Under the pieces are notes generated by a model. It saw only the letters and a program-made list of their open reading frames with translations. It was not told the DNA's origin and made no database searches. From Streptomyces inhibens (GTDB taxonomy: Bacteria; Actinomycetota; Actinomycetes; Streptomycetales; Streptomycetaceae), in assembly GCF_003389455.1 (NCBI RefSeq), contig NZ_QUAC01000177.1, positions 1-32,267 of the forward strand: DNA of 32,267 nucleotides, given 5' to 3'. Each line of letters begins with the position of its first letter. Within the stretch, counting starts at the first letter, position 1. Shown piece after piece: positions 1-7,540 of this stretch. Both the position numbers and the translations under genes were made by a program.

Positions 1-221
1 CATCCACGAAGCCTTTCTCACCCTGGGATGCGCACTCATCTGCTGGCGGCGCCTGAAGTCATTGCGTTAGGAGTTCTTAGGGCGTGTCCAGCGGATCGGG
101 GCCGGGTCGGCGAGGTGGCGGGCGGGTGTGGCTGCCCTGCCGCGACGGGCGGCCGGTCGATTGTCGGTGGTGCGTGCGAGAGTGGGCGGGCAACGGGGGA
201 AGTACCACCGAAGGAGGCCGC

Positions 222-329
222 ATGAGCGAGCGCAGCGTGGGGGTCCCCCCGGCCGAAGGCTGGGGGAAAACCGAAGAAAGGTGCGCGCCGAGCGAGTGCG
301 AGGCCGAGCGAAGCGAGGTTTCGGCATGA
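222..329 (+). CDS. Small leader ORF (35 aa) coupled to the exonuclease gene
   Basis: A 35-codon frame opens with ATG five bases after a strong AAGGAGG (211-217) and ends in a TGA that overlaps the exonuclease ATG (ATGA, 326-329). The exonuclease start itself has no good ribosome binding site, so this frame probably feeds ribosomes to it by translational coupling. The frame contains a hairpin-forming repeat (TCCCCC ... GGGGGA with an inner GGCC/GGC, about 244-267) and a run of GCGAGCGAAGCGAGG-like repeats, both of a kind scattered through Streptomyces genomes. The peptide is rich in Glu, Ser and Arg and matches no domain I know. It may be only a translated repeat rather than a functional peptide. 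Confidence 0.4.
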   Translation: MSERSVGVPPAEGWGKTEERCAPSECEAERSEVSA

Positions 330-1045
330 GCTGGCATCAGGAGCTGCTGGTCAGCTTCGACCTGGAGACCACAGGCACCGACGTCGAGCAGGACCGCATC
401 GTCACCGCAGCCCTGATCCGGCTGGAGGGGGACGGCAGGGCGGCCGGGAATCAGACCTGGCTGCTCGATCCGGGGGTGCCGATTCCCGACGAGGCAGCGG
501 CCATTCATGGCATTTCGACCGCATATGTCCAAGAACACGGCCGCCCGCCGGCGACCGCCATAGAGGAAATCACCGAGGCGCTGGCCGATGCCCTGCGCGC
601 GGAGATCCCGCTGGTGGTGATGAACGCGCGCTACGACCTCTCGCTGCTCGACCGCGAGTGCCGGCGCCACGGCCTGCGGACCCTGACCGAGCGGCTCGGG
701 CACACCCCCGCACCGGTCATCGACCCTCTGGTCCTGGACAAGCATGTGGACCGCTACCGCAAGGGCAAGCGCGCGCTCCAGGCGCTGTGCGGTCACTACG
801 GCGTCCGGCTGGAGGGCGCACACGAAGCCGGCGCCGACGCGGCGGCCGCGGCCGGCGTCGCCCGGCGCATCGGGGAGAAGTTCCCGGCCGTCGCCATCCC
901 GTCGCCGCGTGCCCTGCACGCCCTCCAGGAGCAGGCCGCCGCCGAACAAGCCGCCTCGTTCCAGGCGTATTTGCGGCGCTCGGGAGACCCACGGGCGATA
1001 GTCGAACCGGCCTGGCCGCTGATCCCATACCAGACCAGGGCCTGA
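326..1045 (+). CDS. DEDDh-family 3'-5' exonuclease (DnaQ/epsilon-like)
   Basis: This 239-residue protein is a stand-alone 3'-5' exonuclease of the RNase T/DnaQ fold, which removes nucleotides from DNA 3' ends using two metal ions. The ExoI motif FDLETTG gives Asp12 and Glu14; an HGIS segment follows; ExoII is the NARYDLSLLDRE stretch; ExoIII is HEAGADA with the His and Asp of the DEDDh subtype. Together the four acidic residues and the His are all present. The C-terminal 40 residues are Ala/Gln-rich and lack a further domain such as BRCT or a polymerase. The ATG at 326 is chosen because the FDLETTG strand normally lies near the N-terminus; the frame is open further upstream through repeat sequence. 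The gene converges on the phosphotransferase gene. Its exact DNA repair or proofreading role cannot be read from the sequence. Confidence 0.9.
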   Translation: MSWHQELLVSFDLETTGTDVEQDRIVTAALIRLEGDGRAAGNQTWLLDPGVPIPDEAAAIHGISTAYVQEHGRPPATAIEEITEALADALRAEIPLVVMNARYDLSLLDRECRRHGLRTLTERLGHTPAPVIDPLVLDKHVDRYRKGKRALQALCGHYGVRLEGAHEAGADAAAAAGVARRIGEKFPAVAIPSPRALHALQEQAAAEQAASFQAYLRRSGDPRAIVEPAWPLIPYQTRA

Positions 1046-1108
1046 CCGGCAGCGGTGGCGGGCCGCCCGGTCGGGACAGCTCGACTTCACTGCCCGTCCC
1101 TGTCTCGG

Positions 1109-1216
1109 TTCGGCTGTCCCGCGGTCCGACTGTTCCCGCCTCAGTCCGACTGTCCCGCGGCTCGGCTGTTCCCGCCTCAGCCCAGCCGTCCCGCGGCTCG
1201 GCTGTTCCCGCCTCGG
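1109..1216 (+). repeat. Three tandem copies of a 36-bp repeat
   Basis: Three head-to-tail 36-bp units (1109-1144, 1145-1180, 1181-1216) share the blocks CTGTCCCGCGG and CTGTTCCCGCCTC and differ at a few bases. The array fills the gap between the convergent exonuclease and phosphotransferase genes, with partial degenerate copies on both sides. Because 36 is a multiple of three, it creates spurious open frames on both strands. I see no cas genes or unique spacers, so it is a minisatellite and not a CRISPR array. Confidence 0.8.
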
Positions 1217-1256
1217 CCCGGCGGACCCTGTCGCGGTCGTCCGGGCCGTGCCGGCC

Positions 1257-2147
1257 TCAGAACGGATACCACCGCACCGTCGCGTCCTTCTCGCGCAGTG
1301 AGGCGATCCGGCGCCGGAATTCCTTGAGCGCCGCCGGGTTTCCGGGCGCGTGCTGGGAGACCCAGGCGCAGCTCGCCGTCTCCCGGGACCCGCGCAGCAC
1401 GGCGCAGCCCTCCCAGTCGCGTACGTCCCAGCCGTAGACGGAGACAAAGGTGTCGTAGGAGTCCGGGGACAGGCCGTAGCGGTCCCGGCTCAGCGCCATT
1501 ACGACAAGGTCGTGTTCCCGCAGATCGGAGGCGAAGGTTTCCAGATCGACCAGCACCGGCCCGTCGGGGCCGACATGGACATTGCGCGTCAGCGCGTCGC
1601 CATGGATCGGACCGCGGGGCAGATGCGGCTCCAGCGCCGTGGCGGCCGCCGCGAACGCATCCCGCCGACCGCGCAGATACTCCGCGTCCGGCGCCGATAC
1701 GGCGTCGCCCGCCAGCCGCAGCCAGCGCTCGACGCCGCCGAGCAGCTCGCGCCGGGGGAGTGCGAACGGCGGCTCCGGCAGGCTGTGGACCAGCTTCAGC
1801 AGCGCGGCGAGATCATCCGGACCGGCGGGCCGGACGGCCTCCGGCAGCCGCTGCCAGTACGTCACGGGATGCCCGTCGACCAGCGTGGCCACGGGCTCCG
1901 CGGCCCGTACGGCCGGCACGCCCTCGGTCGCCAGCCACTGGGCCACGCCCAGCTCCCGCTCGGCCCGCTCCAGGAGTTCGGCGCTGCGGCCCACCCGTAC
2001 GACCGGACCGCCGTCGCCGAGCGCGAAGACGGCGTTCTCGCCGAGCGAGAGCAGCCTGGCGTCGGCCGCCGCGTCCGGCCGCCCGGCCGAGGCCAGTACG
2101 TCCCGGGCGCGCGCCTCCGTGAAGGCGGCGGGGCTCGCTTCGGTCAT
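1257..2147 (-). CDS. Aminoglycoside phosphotransferase-fold kinase (APH/choline kinase family)
   Basis: This 296-residue protein has the protein-kinase-like APH fold. The catalytic loop is IHGDALTRNV (His182, Gly183, Asp184) and the metal-binding motif is VLVDLE (Asp201). The N-terminal lobe is short, with GENAVF in the place of the nucleotide-binding loop. Such enzymes move a phosphate from ATP to a hydroxyl of a small molecule; members of this family act on aminoglycosides, choline, homoserine or macrolides, and the sequence does not show which. The ATG at 2147 is preceded by a perfect AGGAGG eight bases upstream, which decides the start against a longer open frame. It is transcribed away from the ABC transporter operon and converges with the exonuclease gene. 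A resistance role is possible but unproven. Confidence 0.85.
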   Translation of the reverse strand: MTEASPAAFTEARARDVLASAGRPDAAADARLLSLGENAVFALGDGGPVVRVGRSAELLERAERELGVAQWLATEGVPAVRAAEPVATLVDGHPVTYWQRLPEAVRPAGPDDLAALLKLVHSLPEPPFALPRRELLGGVERWLRLAGDAVSAPDAEYLRGRRDAFAAAATALEPHLPRGPIHGDALTRNVHVGPDGPVLVDLETFASDLREHDLVVMALSRDRYGLSPDSYDTFVSVYGWDVRDWEGCAVLRGSRETASCAWVSQHAPGNPAALKEFRRRIASLREKDATVRWYPF

Positions 2148-2606
2148 GGTGATGCCTCCTGCGGTGCGTGATCGCGACCAGTGTCGCAGGTTGGGCGGAC
2201 CGCCCAGGTGGGGAGATCCTTCAAGGAATCCGGCCGGGACCTTGACTGTGGTGGCAGCCCTCACGACGATGACGGCGGCCGGCTGCCCCGGAGCACCTCC
2301 CGACAGGGGAGCCCGGGCCGGAACGACCTTGCCGCACCCTGCCGTACGGACACGGTGCCGACGAGGGCGGACAACGGGGGAGAGGGGGAGGCGCGATGGC
2401 AGCACAACCGACGGCGGGAGAGGCGGCGACCGAGCCGGCGCGGTAGCGCGGTGGCTCCCGATCGCAGCAGCGAGCAACGGACAGCCGTATGCCGCAGCGC
2501 CAACGGGTGCCGCGGCACCGAGCACCGAACCAGCAGACCGCATACCCGACCCGGGGGCCGCGCTCAGCGCCCGCCGGACCGGGCCGCGCCCTAAGGAGCC
2601 CCTGCC
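2148..2606. other. 459-bp divergent intergenic region before the ABC importer
   Basis: The stretch separates the divergent phosphotransferase and ABC operons. I see no convincing conserved gene. A 16-codon frame (ATG 2396, stop 2444-2446) sits behind a purine-rich GGGGGAGG and could be a leader peptide, but nothing confirms it. The ABC operon start (GTG 2607) has AAGGAG at 2593-2598. No classical LacI-type operator of the kind common for sugar importers was spotted. Confidence 0.5.
2221..2270 (+). promoter_or_regulatory. Candidate promoter and inverted repeat for the ABC importer operon
   Basis: TTGACT (2242-2247) and GACGAT (2265-2270) are 17 bases apart and could be -35 and -10 elements. 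A 6-bp inverted repeat, TCAAGG (2221-2226) and CCTTGA (2240-2245), overlaps the -35 element and would be a reasonable repressor site. The -10 match is weak, so this is a suggestion only. Confidence 0.3.
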
Positions 2607-3545
2607 GTGACCCTTGCGACCGCGCCACAGCGGTCAACCGCAGCGGACGCGGGCCGCGCCGCCCGGCCCCGACCCGACCACGGCGCCTGGTTCCTGGTGC
2701 TGCCCGCGCTGATTCCGATCCTGGTGCTGAGCGTGGGACCGTTGTTGTACGGCATCGGGCTGGCGTTCACCGACGCCCAGTCGGGCCGGACCCAGGCCAC
2801 CCGGTTCGTGGGGCTGCTCAACTTCTCCGATCTGTTCCAGGACTCCCTGTTCTGGGACTCCTTCCGGATCGGTCTGCTGTGGGCCTTCGGCGTCACTGTC
2901 CCGCAGTTCTTACTCGCCCTCGGCCTCGCCCTGCTGCTCAACCTGAATCTGCGGCTGCGCTGGCTGGCCCGCGCGCTGGCGATCATCCCGTGGGCGATGC
3001 CCGAGGTCGTCGTCGGCATCATGTGGCGGCTGGTCTACCACCCGGACGCCGGCGTCCTCAACGAGACGCTGCGCAGCCTGGGGCTGTCCGGAGCAGACGG
3101 CCGGGACTGGCTGAGCGGGCTGGCCACCGCGCTGCCCGCGGTCATCGTCGTCGGTGTCTGGGCCGGGATGCCACAGACCACCGTCACCCTCCTGGCCGGC
3201 CTGCAGAGCGTCCCGCGCGAGCTGCACGAAGCCGCGTCCATGGACGGCGCGGGCGCCTGGCGCCGCTTCCGTACGGTCACCTGGCCCGCCATCAGGCCCA
3301 TCGCGCTCGCCGTCACCGCGCTCAACTTCATCTGGAATTTCAACTCCTTCGCCCTGGTCTTCGTGCTGACCGACGGCGGCCCAGGTGGCCGGACCCGACT
3401 GCCGATGCTCTTCGCGTACGAAGAGGCCTTCCGCTACGGCCAGTTCGGATACGCCGCCACGATGGGCCTGGCGATGGTCGCGGTGATCTCCGTCCTGCTG
3501 GCCGTTTACCTGGCCGGCCGGCTGAAGGGGGGTGACGACCAGTGA
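2607..3545 (+). CDS. Carbohydrate ABC transporter permease, MalF/UgpA type
   Basis: This 312-residue inner-membrane protein is the first permease of a sugar importer. A Pro/Arg-rich cytoplasmic N-terminus is followed by a helix (WFLVLPALIPILVLSVG), and then about five more membrane segments. The EAA loop that docks onto the ATPase reads ELHEAASMDGAGAWRRF at about residues 206-222. Together with the next two genes it forms a tight operon (4-nt GTGA overlap). The GTG start has AAGGAG eight bases upstream. A TTA leucine codon lies at 2910-2912; in Streptomyces this codon is read only by the bldA tRNA, so production of the importer may be tied to development. The sugar cannot be inferred. Confidence 0.9.
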   Translation: MTLATAPQRSTAADAGRAARPRPDHGAWFLVLPALIPILVLSVGPLLYGIGLAFTDAQSGRTQATRFVGLLNFSDLFQDSLFWDSFRIGLLWAFGVTVPQFLLALGLALLLNLNLRLRWLARALAIIPWAMPEVVVGIMWRLVYHPDAGVLNETLRSLGLSGADGRDWLSGLATALPAVIVVGVWAGMPQTTVTLLAGLQSVPRELHEAASMDGAGAWRRFRTVTWPAIRPIALAVTALNFIWNFNSFALVFVLTDGGPGGRTRLPMLFAYEEAFRYGQFGYAATMGLAMVAVISVLLAVYLAGRLKGGDDQ

Positions 3546-4426
3546 ACGACACCGAGCACCGGGGCTCCGCGGGACGGGGGAAGAACGCCGGCACCGCGCG
3601 GCGCACCGCCACCCGCACCGGCCAGTACGCCGCCCTCCTCGCCTACCTGATCTTTCTGGCCTTCCCGTTCCTCTGGCTGATCTCCACCGCCTTCAAGCCA
3701 CCGCGCGAACTCGGCAGCATCCACCCCACCTGGATACCCGAGGCGCCCACCCTGGAGAACTTCCGGCAGGCCTTCGAGCAGCAGCCGCTGCTGGCGGCCG
3801 CGGGCAACAGCCTGCTGGCCGCCGCGGTCTCCGCGCTGATCGCGATCGTGCTGGCGACCCCGATGGCGTACGCACTGGCCCGTTACCGCAACCGGCTCTC
3901 GCGGGCGGCCACCGGCTGGGTGGTGATCAGCCAGGCCTTCCCGCTGGTGCTGGTGATCATCCCGCTGTTCCTGATCCTGAAGGGCCTCCATCTGGTGGAC
4001 TCCCGGATCGGTCTGATCATGGTCTATGTGGTCTGGTCGCTGCCGTTCGCGCTGTGGATGCTCACGGGCTATGTCCGGGCCGTACCACCCGAGTTGGAGG
4101 AGGCAGCGGCCGTGGACGGCGCCGGCCGGATCCGTACGCTCGTCTCGGTCACCGCGCCGCTGCTCGCACCGGGCATCGTCGCCACCGCGCTGTTCGCCTT
4201 CATCACCGCCTGGAACGAGTTCTTCTTCGCCCTGGTCCTGCTCAAGTCGCCCGAGAAACAGACGCTGCCGGTCGTGCTGACCCACTTCATCGGGACGGAG
4301 GGCGTCACCGACCTCGGCCCGCTCGCCGCCGCCGCGCTGCTGGCCACCCTCCCGAGCCTGCTCCTGTTCGCCGCCATCCAGCGGCGGATCACGGGCGGGA
4401 TGCTCGCCGGGGCGGTGAAGAACTGA
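3542..4426 (+). CDS. Carbohydrate ABC transporter permease, MalG/UgpE type
   Basis: This 294-residue second permease has six predicted membrane helices, beginning with YAALLAYLIFLAFPFLWLIS and the typical STAFKPPREL loop. The EAA motif is ELEEAAAVDGAGRIRTL, and WNEFFFALVLL is the usual late helix. It pairs with the upstream MalF-type protein to make the membrane channel. The start overlaps the previous stop (GTGA), giving translational coupling. It ends in the TGATG that starts the binding-protein gene. No ATPase gene is nearby; in Streptomyces such importers commonly share the ATPase MsiK encoded elsewhere, which I infer here. Confidence 0.9.
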   Translation: MNDTEHRGSAGRGKNAGTARRTATRTGQYAALLAYLIFLAFPFLWLISTAFKPPRELGSIHPTWIPEAPTLENFRQAFEQQPLLAAAGNSLLAAAVSALIAIVLATPMAYALARYRNRLSRAATGWVVISQAFPLVLVIIPLFLILKGLHLVDSRIGLIMVYVVWSLPFALWMLTGYVRAVPPELEEAAAVDGAGRIRTLVSVTAPLLAPGIVATALFAFITAWNEFFFALVLLKSPEKQTLPVVLTHFIGTEGVTDLGPLAAAALLATLPSLLLFAAIQRRITGGMLAGAVKN

Positions 4427-5754
4427 TGCGCCACGACACCACGCCGGCCACCCCCGCCCGCCTCGACCGGCGGACACTGCTCACGGCCGCCGCCGCGCTG
4501 CCCGCCGCGGCCCTGCTGCCGGGCTGCTCCACCGGCCGCCGGCGGCGCGCGCCCGGCGGCCGGATCACCCTGCGCTTCCAGTCGCTGGCCTGGCAGCAGG
4601 ACTCCCTCAAGGCCAACAAACAGCTGGTCGCCGAGTGGAACGCCCAACACCCCCGCGTTCAGGTGCAGTACGTCCAGGGTGCCTGGTCCACCGTCCACGA
4701 CCAGCTGCTGACCGCCTTCGAGGGCGGCGAGGCGCCGGACATCATCCACGACGCCTCCGACGACCTCGCGGACTTCGCCTACGGCGGCGATCTCGCCGAT
4801 CTCACCGACCTGCTGCCCCCGCGCCTTGAGCGCGACATCCCACGGCAGAGCTGGGAGACCGGAACGTTCGACGGCCGGGTCTACGGCGTTCCGTTCCTCC
4901 AGGAACCACGGGTGCTGATCGCGAACCGCGCGAAGCTGCGCGGCTCCGGCGTCCGCATGCCCACCCCCGAACACCCTTGGACCTGGGACGAGTTCGGGGA
5001 GGTGGCGAAGCGGCTGACCCGCGGCGCCGACCACGGCGTCGCCTGGCCGTTGAAGGAACCGGTCTCGGCCACCCTCAACCTCGCCCTGTCCACGGGCGGC
5101 CAGGTCTTCCACCGCCGCCCCGACGGCAAGGTGGAGGTCCGCTTCGACGCCGTCGACCAGGTGGTGCCGCGCACCATCCACGACCAGGTGAACGTCGACC
5201 GCACCGCCTCCCGTACGACCCTGGGCATGGGCGGCTCCGACACCCTGCCGGGCTTCTTCGCCGGGCGCTATGCGATGGTGCCGCTCGGCTTCTCGTACCG
5301 CCAGCAGATCGCCCAGCAGGCACCCAAGGGCTTCGACTGGACGGTGCTGCCCGCCCCCAAGGGCACCACGCCGGCCCAGGGGGTGAGCCCGCAGACCCTG
5401 TCGATCGCCGAGGACTGCCCGTACAAGGAAGAGGCGATGGCCTTCATCGACTTCCTCCTCAGGCCGCCGAACATGGTCCGGCTCGCCCTGGGCGACTGGC
5501 TGCTGCCGACCGGCCGGGAAGCGCTGAAGGATCCGGCGCTACGGGTGACCGAGTACGACTGGGCGACCGGCACCGCGCTGGCGAGCTCGCTCCGCTCCGC
5601 CCCGGCCCAGTCGGTCCGCGGCTACCCGGAGTGGAAGGACAAGATCGCAACTCCCGGACTGCAGGAGTACTACAGCGGCGCCATCGATCTGGACACCTTG
5701 CGCAAGCGGCTCGTCAAGGACGGCAACCTGGTCCTGGCGCGCTACCAGCGCTGA
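4426..5754 (+). CDS. Extracellular carbohydrate-binding lipoprotein of the ABC importer
   Basis: This 442-residue protein belongs to the family-1 solute-binding proteins. The N-terminus has a DRRTLLT twin-arginine pattern, a hydrophobic Ala/Leu stretch and a lipobox ending LLPGCS, so it is probably exported by Tat and anchored by a lipid on the cysteine near residue 31. The mature part has the family's usual features: RFQSLAWQ, an AEWNAQHP segment, and [15 protein letters not shown] in the hinge region. It delivers the sugar to the two permeases encoded just before it. The stop of the permease gene overlaps the ATG by one base (TGATG). A tandem repeat starts directly after its stop codon. The ligand is unknown. 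Confidence 0.9.
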   Translation: MRHDTTPATPARLDRRTLLTAAAALPAAALLPGCSTGRRRRAPGGRITLRFQSLAWQQDSLKANKQLVAEWNAQHPRVQVQYVQGAWSTVHDQLLTAFEGGEAPDIIHDASDDLADFAYGGDLADLTDLLPPRLERDIPRQSWETGTFDGRVYGVPFLQEPRVLIANRAKLRGSGVRMPTPEHPWTWDEFGEVAKRLTRGADHGVAWPLKEPVSATLNLALSTGGQVFHRRPDGKVEVRFDAVDQVVPRTIHDQVNVDRTASRTTLGMGGSDTLPGFFAGRYAMVPLGFSYRQQIAQQAPKGFDWTVLPAPKGTTPAQGVSPQTLSIAEDCPYKEEAMAFIDFLLRPPNMVRLALGDWLLPTGREALKDPALRVTEYDWATGTALASSLRSAPAQSVRGYPEWKDKIATPGLQEYYSGAIDLDTLRKRLVKDGNLVLARYQR

Positions 5755-5842
5755 GGGACGCGGGCAGGGAGACACACAGGGACACGGGCAAGGAGACACA
5801 CAGGGACACGGGCAAGGAGGCATACAGGGATTCGGGCAGGGC
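5755..5842 (+). repeat. 24-bp tandem repeat directly after the binding-protein stop codon
   Basis: Three full units (5755-5778, 5779-5802, 5803-5826) and a partial fourth follow the TGA with no gap. The unit is GGGACACGGGCAAGGAGACA plus CACA. In one forward frame each unit would encode an eight-residue block (RDTGKETH), and each contains an AAGGAG-like core. A small hairpin GGCTGC-TTCCC-GCAGCC (5840-5856) follows and may help end the ABC operon transcript. Confidence 0.8.
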
Positions 5843-5865
5843 TGCTTCCCGCAGCCGCAAGGTAG

Positions 5866-5895
5866 TTGCACGAGACGTATCGTCTCGTCTAGCCT
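5866..5895 (+). promoter_or_regulatory. Promoter with palindromic operator ahead of the macrolide glycosyltransferase gene
   Basis: TTGCAC (5866-5871) and TAGCCT (5890-5895) are 18 bases apart and fit a vegetative Streptomyces promoter. Between them lies the perfect dyad CGAGACGTATCGTCTCG (5871-5887, 7-bp arms with a 3-bp centre), typical in size of a TetR-family operator. Binding there would block RNA polymerase. The cognate repressor is not obvious; the tetR gene at 8919 has a different operator-like sequence at its own start. Confidence 0.6.
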
Positions 5896-5951
5896 GCGGG
5901 GGCACTTACGTCCCTTCCCTCCGTGCGCCCGCGCCAAGGAGTGTGTTCGCC

Positions 5952-7166
5952 ATGCCCCACGCCCAAATGCCCGCCCATATCGCGATGTTCAGCATCGCGG
6001 CGCACGGCCATGTCAATCCGAGCCTTGAGGTCGTACGGGAGCTCGTCGCCCGCGGCCACCGCGTCACCTACGCCATTCCGCCCGCCTTCGCCGACCTCAT
6101 CGCCGGCACCGGTGCCGAGCCCAGACTCTGGAACTCCACCCTGCCCACCGAAGACAAGCCGGAGGACTGGGGCACCGAACTCATCGACAACCTGGAGCCG
6201 TTCCTCAACGACGGCATCCAGGCGTTCCCGCAGCTCCTCGCGGCCTACGAGGGCGATGAACCCGACCTCGTCCTGCACGACATCACCTCGTACCCGGCGC
6301 CCGTGCTCGCCCATCGCTGGCAGGTCCCGGCGATCCAGCTCGCCCCCAACATGGTCGCCTGGGAGGGCTACGAGGCGGAGGTCGCCGAGCCGATGCGGGC
6401 CGAGCTGCTCGGCACCGAACGCGGCCGGGCGTACTACGCACGCTTCCAGGCCTGGCTCGACGAGCACGATATGACCTCCCGCACCGACCCCGACCGCTTC
6501 GTGGCCCGGCCCGGCCGCTGCCTGGTCCTGATCCCCAAGGCCATGCAGCCGCACGCCGACCGGGTCGATGAATCCGTATACACCTTTGTCGGCTCCTGTC
6601 AGGGCGACCGCTCCCACCAGGGCGACTGGCAACGGCCGGCGCATCTGGCGCCCGGCACCAAGGTGCTTCTGGTCTCCCTGGGCTCCGCCTTCACCAAGGA
6701 ACCCGCCTTCTACCGGGCCTGCATCGAGGCGTTCGGCGGGCTGGCGGACTGGTATGTGGTGCTGCAGATCGGCAAGTTCGTCGACCCGTCGGAACTCGGC
6801 GCGATCCCGGACAATTTCGAGGTGCACCAGTGGGTGCCGCAACTCGCCGTCCTCCGCCGGGCGGACGCCTTCATCACGCACGCCGGGATGGGCGGCAGTC
6901 GGGAGGGGCTGGCGAACGGCGTGCCCATGGTGTGCGTACCGCAAGCCGTGGACCAGTTCTCCAACGCCGACATGCTCCAGGCGCTCGGCGTCGGCACGCA
7001 TCTGCCGAAGGAGGAAGCCACCGCGCAGACGCTGCGCGAGGCGGTGCTGTCCTTGGTGAACGATCCCGAAGTCGCCGCGCACGCCGATCGGTTGCGCCGG
7101 CAGATGGCCCGCGAGGGCGGCACCCGGCAGGCGGCGGATCTCATCGAGGCCGCACTGCCCCGCTGA
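5952..7166 (+). CDS. mgt: Macrolide-inactivating UDP-glycosyltransferase (OleD/Mgt-like)
   Basis: This 404-residue GT1-family, GT-B-fold enzyme closely resembles OleD/OleI of S. antibioticus and Mgt of S. lividans, which add glucose from UDP-glucose to the desosamine hydroxyl of macrolides and so inactivate them. The N-terminal [19 protein letters not shown] block holds the catalytic His of this family (around residue 18-20). The C-terminal donor-binding signature runs from [15 protein letters not shown] through [13 protein letters not shown] to [14 protein letters not shown]. Length matches the family. The ATG at 5952 has AAGGAG (5936-5941) upstream and an operator-bearing promoter before it, suggesting inducible expression. 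It is monocistronic. Substrate range in this strain is inferred from family likeness. Confidence 0.9.
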   Translation: MPHAQMPAHIAMFSIAAHGHVNPSLEVVRELVARGHRVTYAIPPAFADLIAGTGAEPRLWNSTLPTEDKPEDWGTELIDNLEPFLNDGIQAFPQLLAAYEGDEPDLVLHDITSYPAPVLAHRWQVPAIQLAPNMVAWEGYEAEVAEPMRAELLGTERGRAYYARFQAWLDEHDMTSRTDPDRFVARPGRCLVLIPKAMQPHADRVDESVYTFVGSCQGDRSHQGDWQRPAHLAPGTKVLLVSLGSAFTKEPAFYRACIEAFGGLADWYVVLQIGKFVDPSELGAIPDNFEVHQWVPQLAVLRRADAFITHAGMGGSREGLANGVPMVCVPQAVDQFSNADMLQALGVGTHLPKEEATAQTLREAVLSLVNDPEVAAHADRLRRQMAREGGTRQAADLIEAALPR

Positions 7167-7540
7167 CCCGTACCGATCCGTGACGGGACTGCATGTGCGC
7201 GGGACTGCACGTACACGGGTCGCACACACATCTTGCGGAGCGCGAGCCTGCCATACCGCGCAACCCATCTGACGGACCGTTCGCCGCAATGTCACCGTCT
7301 ATTACACGCACGTAAACGGAGTTGAGCCCACCAGGTTCAACCCGCAAAACTTTTTATGACCAGTTCTGCGACTTTTTACATTTTTGCAGGGTTGTTGCTT
7401 ATCTCACACGGCTCGGCGGCCCTTGAATTGGACCCGTCAATCAGACAGGGTTTCGAGCCAGTCCGTCGCAGATCTTCCGGTCTCCACGGGCTGTTGCGCA
7501 ACGCTTTCCCCCCACACCACGAACGAGGAGAACCCTCGCA
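7167..7540. other. 374-bp intergenic region before the subtilisin gene
   Basis: No gene is supported here. It starts with a doubled GGGACTGCAYGT motif (about 7185-7215). It contains an imperfect dyad, GTTGAGCC (7321-7328) and GGTTCAAC (7334-7341), followed by an unusually AT-rich patch (7349-7404) that could hold the protease promoter: TTTACA (7375-7380) and TTATCT (7399-7404), 18 bases apart. The untranslated leader would then be more than 100 bases. Promoter assignment is tentative. Confidence 0.35.

Noticed and set aside
1109..1216. Tandem repeats as a CRISPR array
   Set aside because: Units are contiguous with no unique spacers and no cas genes are present; the same holds for 5755-5842.
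77..1447. Long leftward open frame of 456 codons
   Set aside because: It is the antisense shadow of the exonuclease and the repeat array; composition is Arg/Gly/Pro-rich and has no domain.
2396..2446. Sixteen-codon leader peptide before the ABC operon
   Set aside because: The purine-rich sequence ahead of it is only suggestive, and nothing about the peptide indicates attenuation or regulation.
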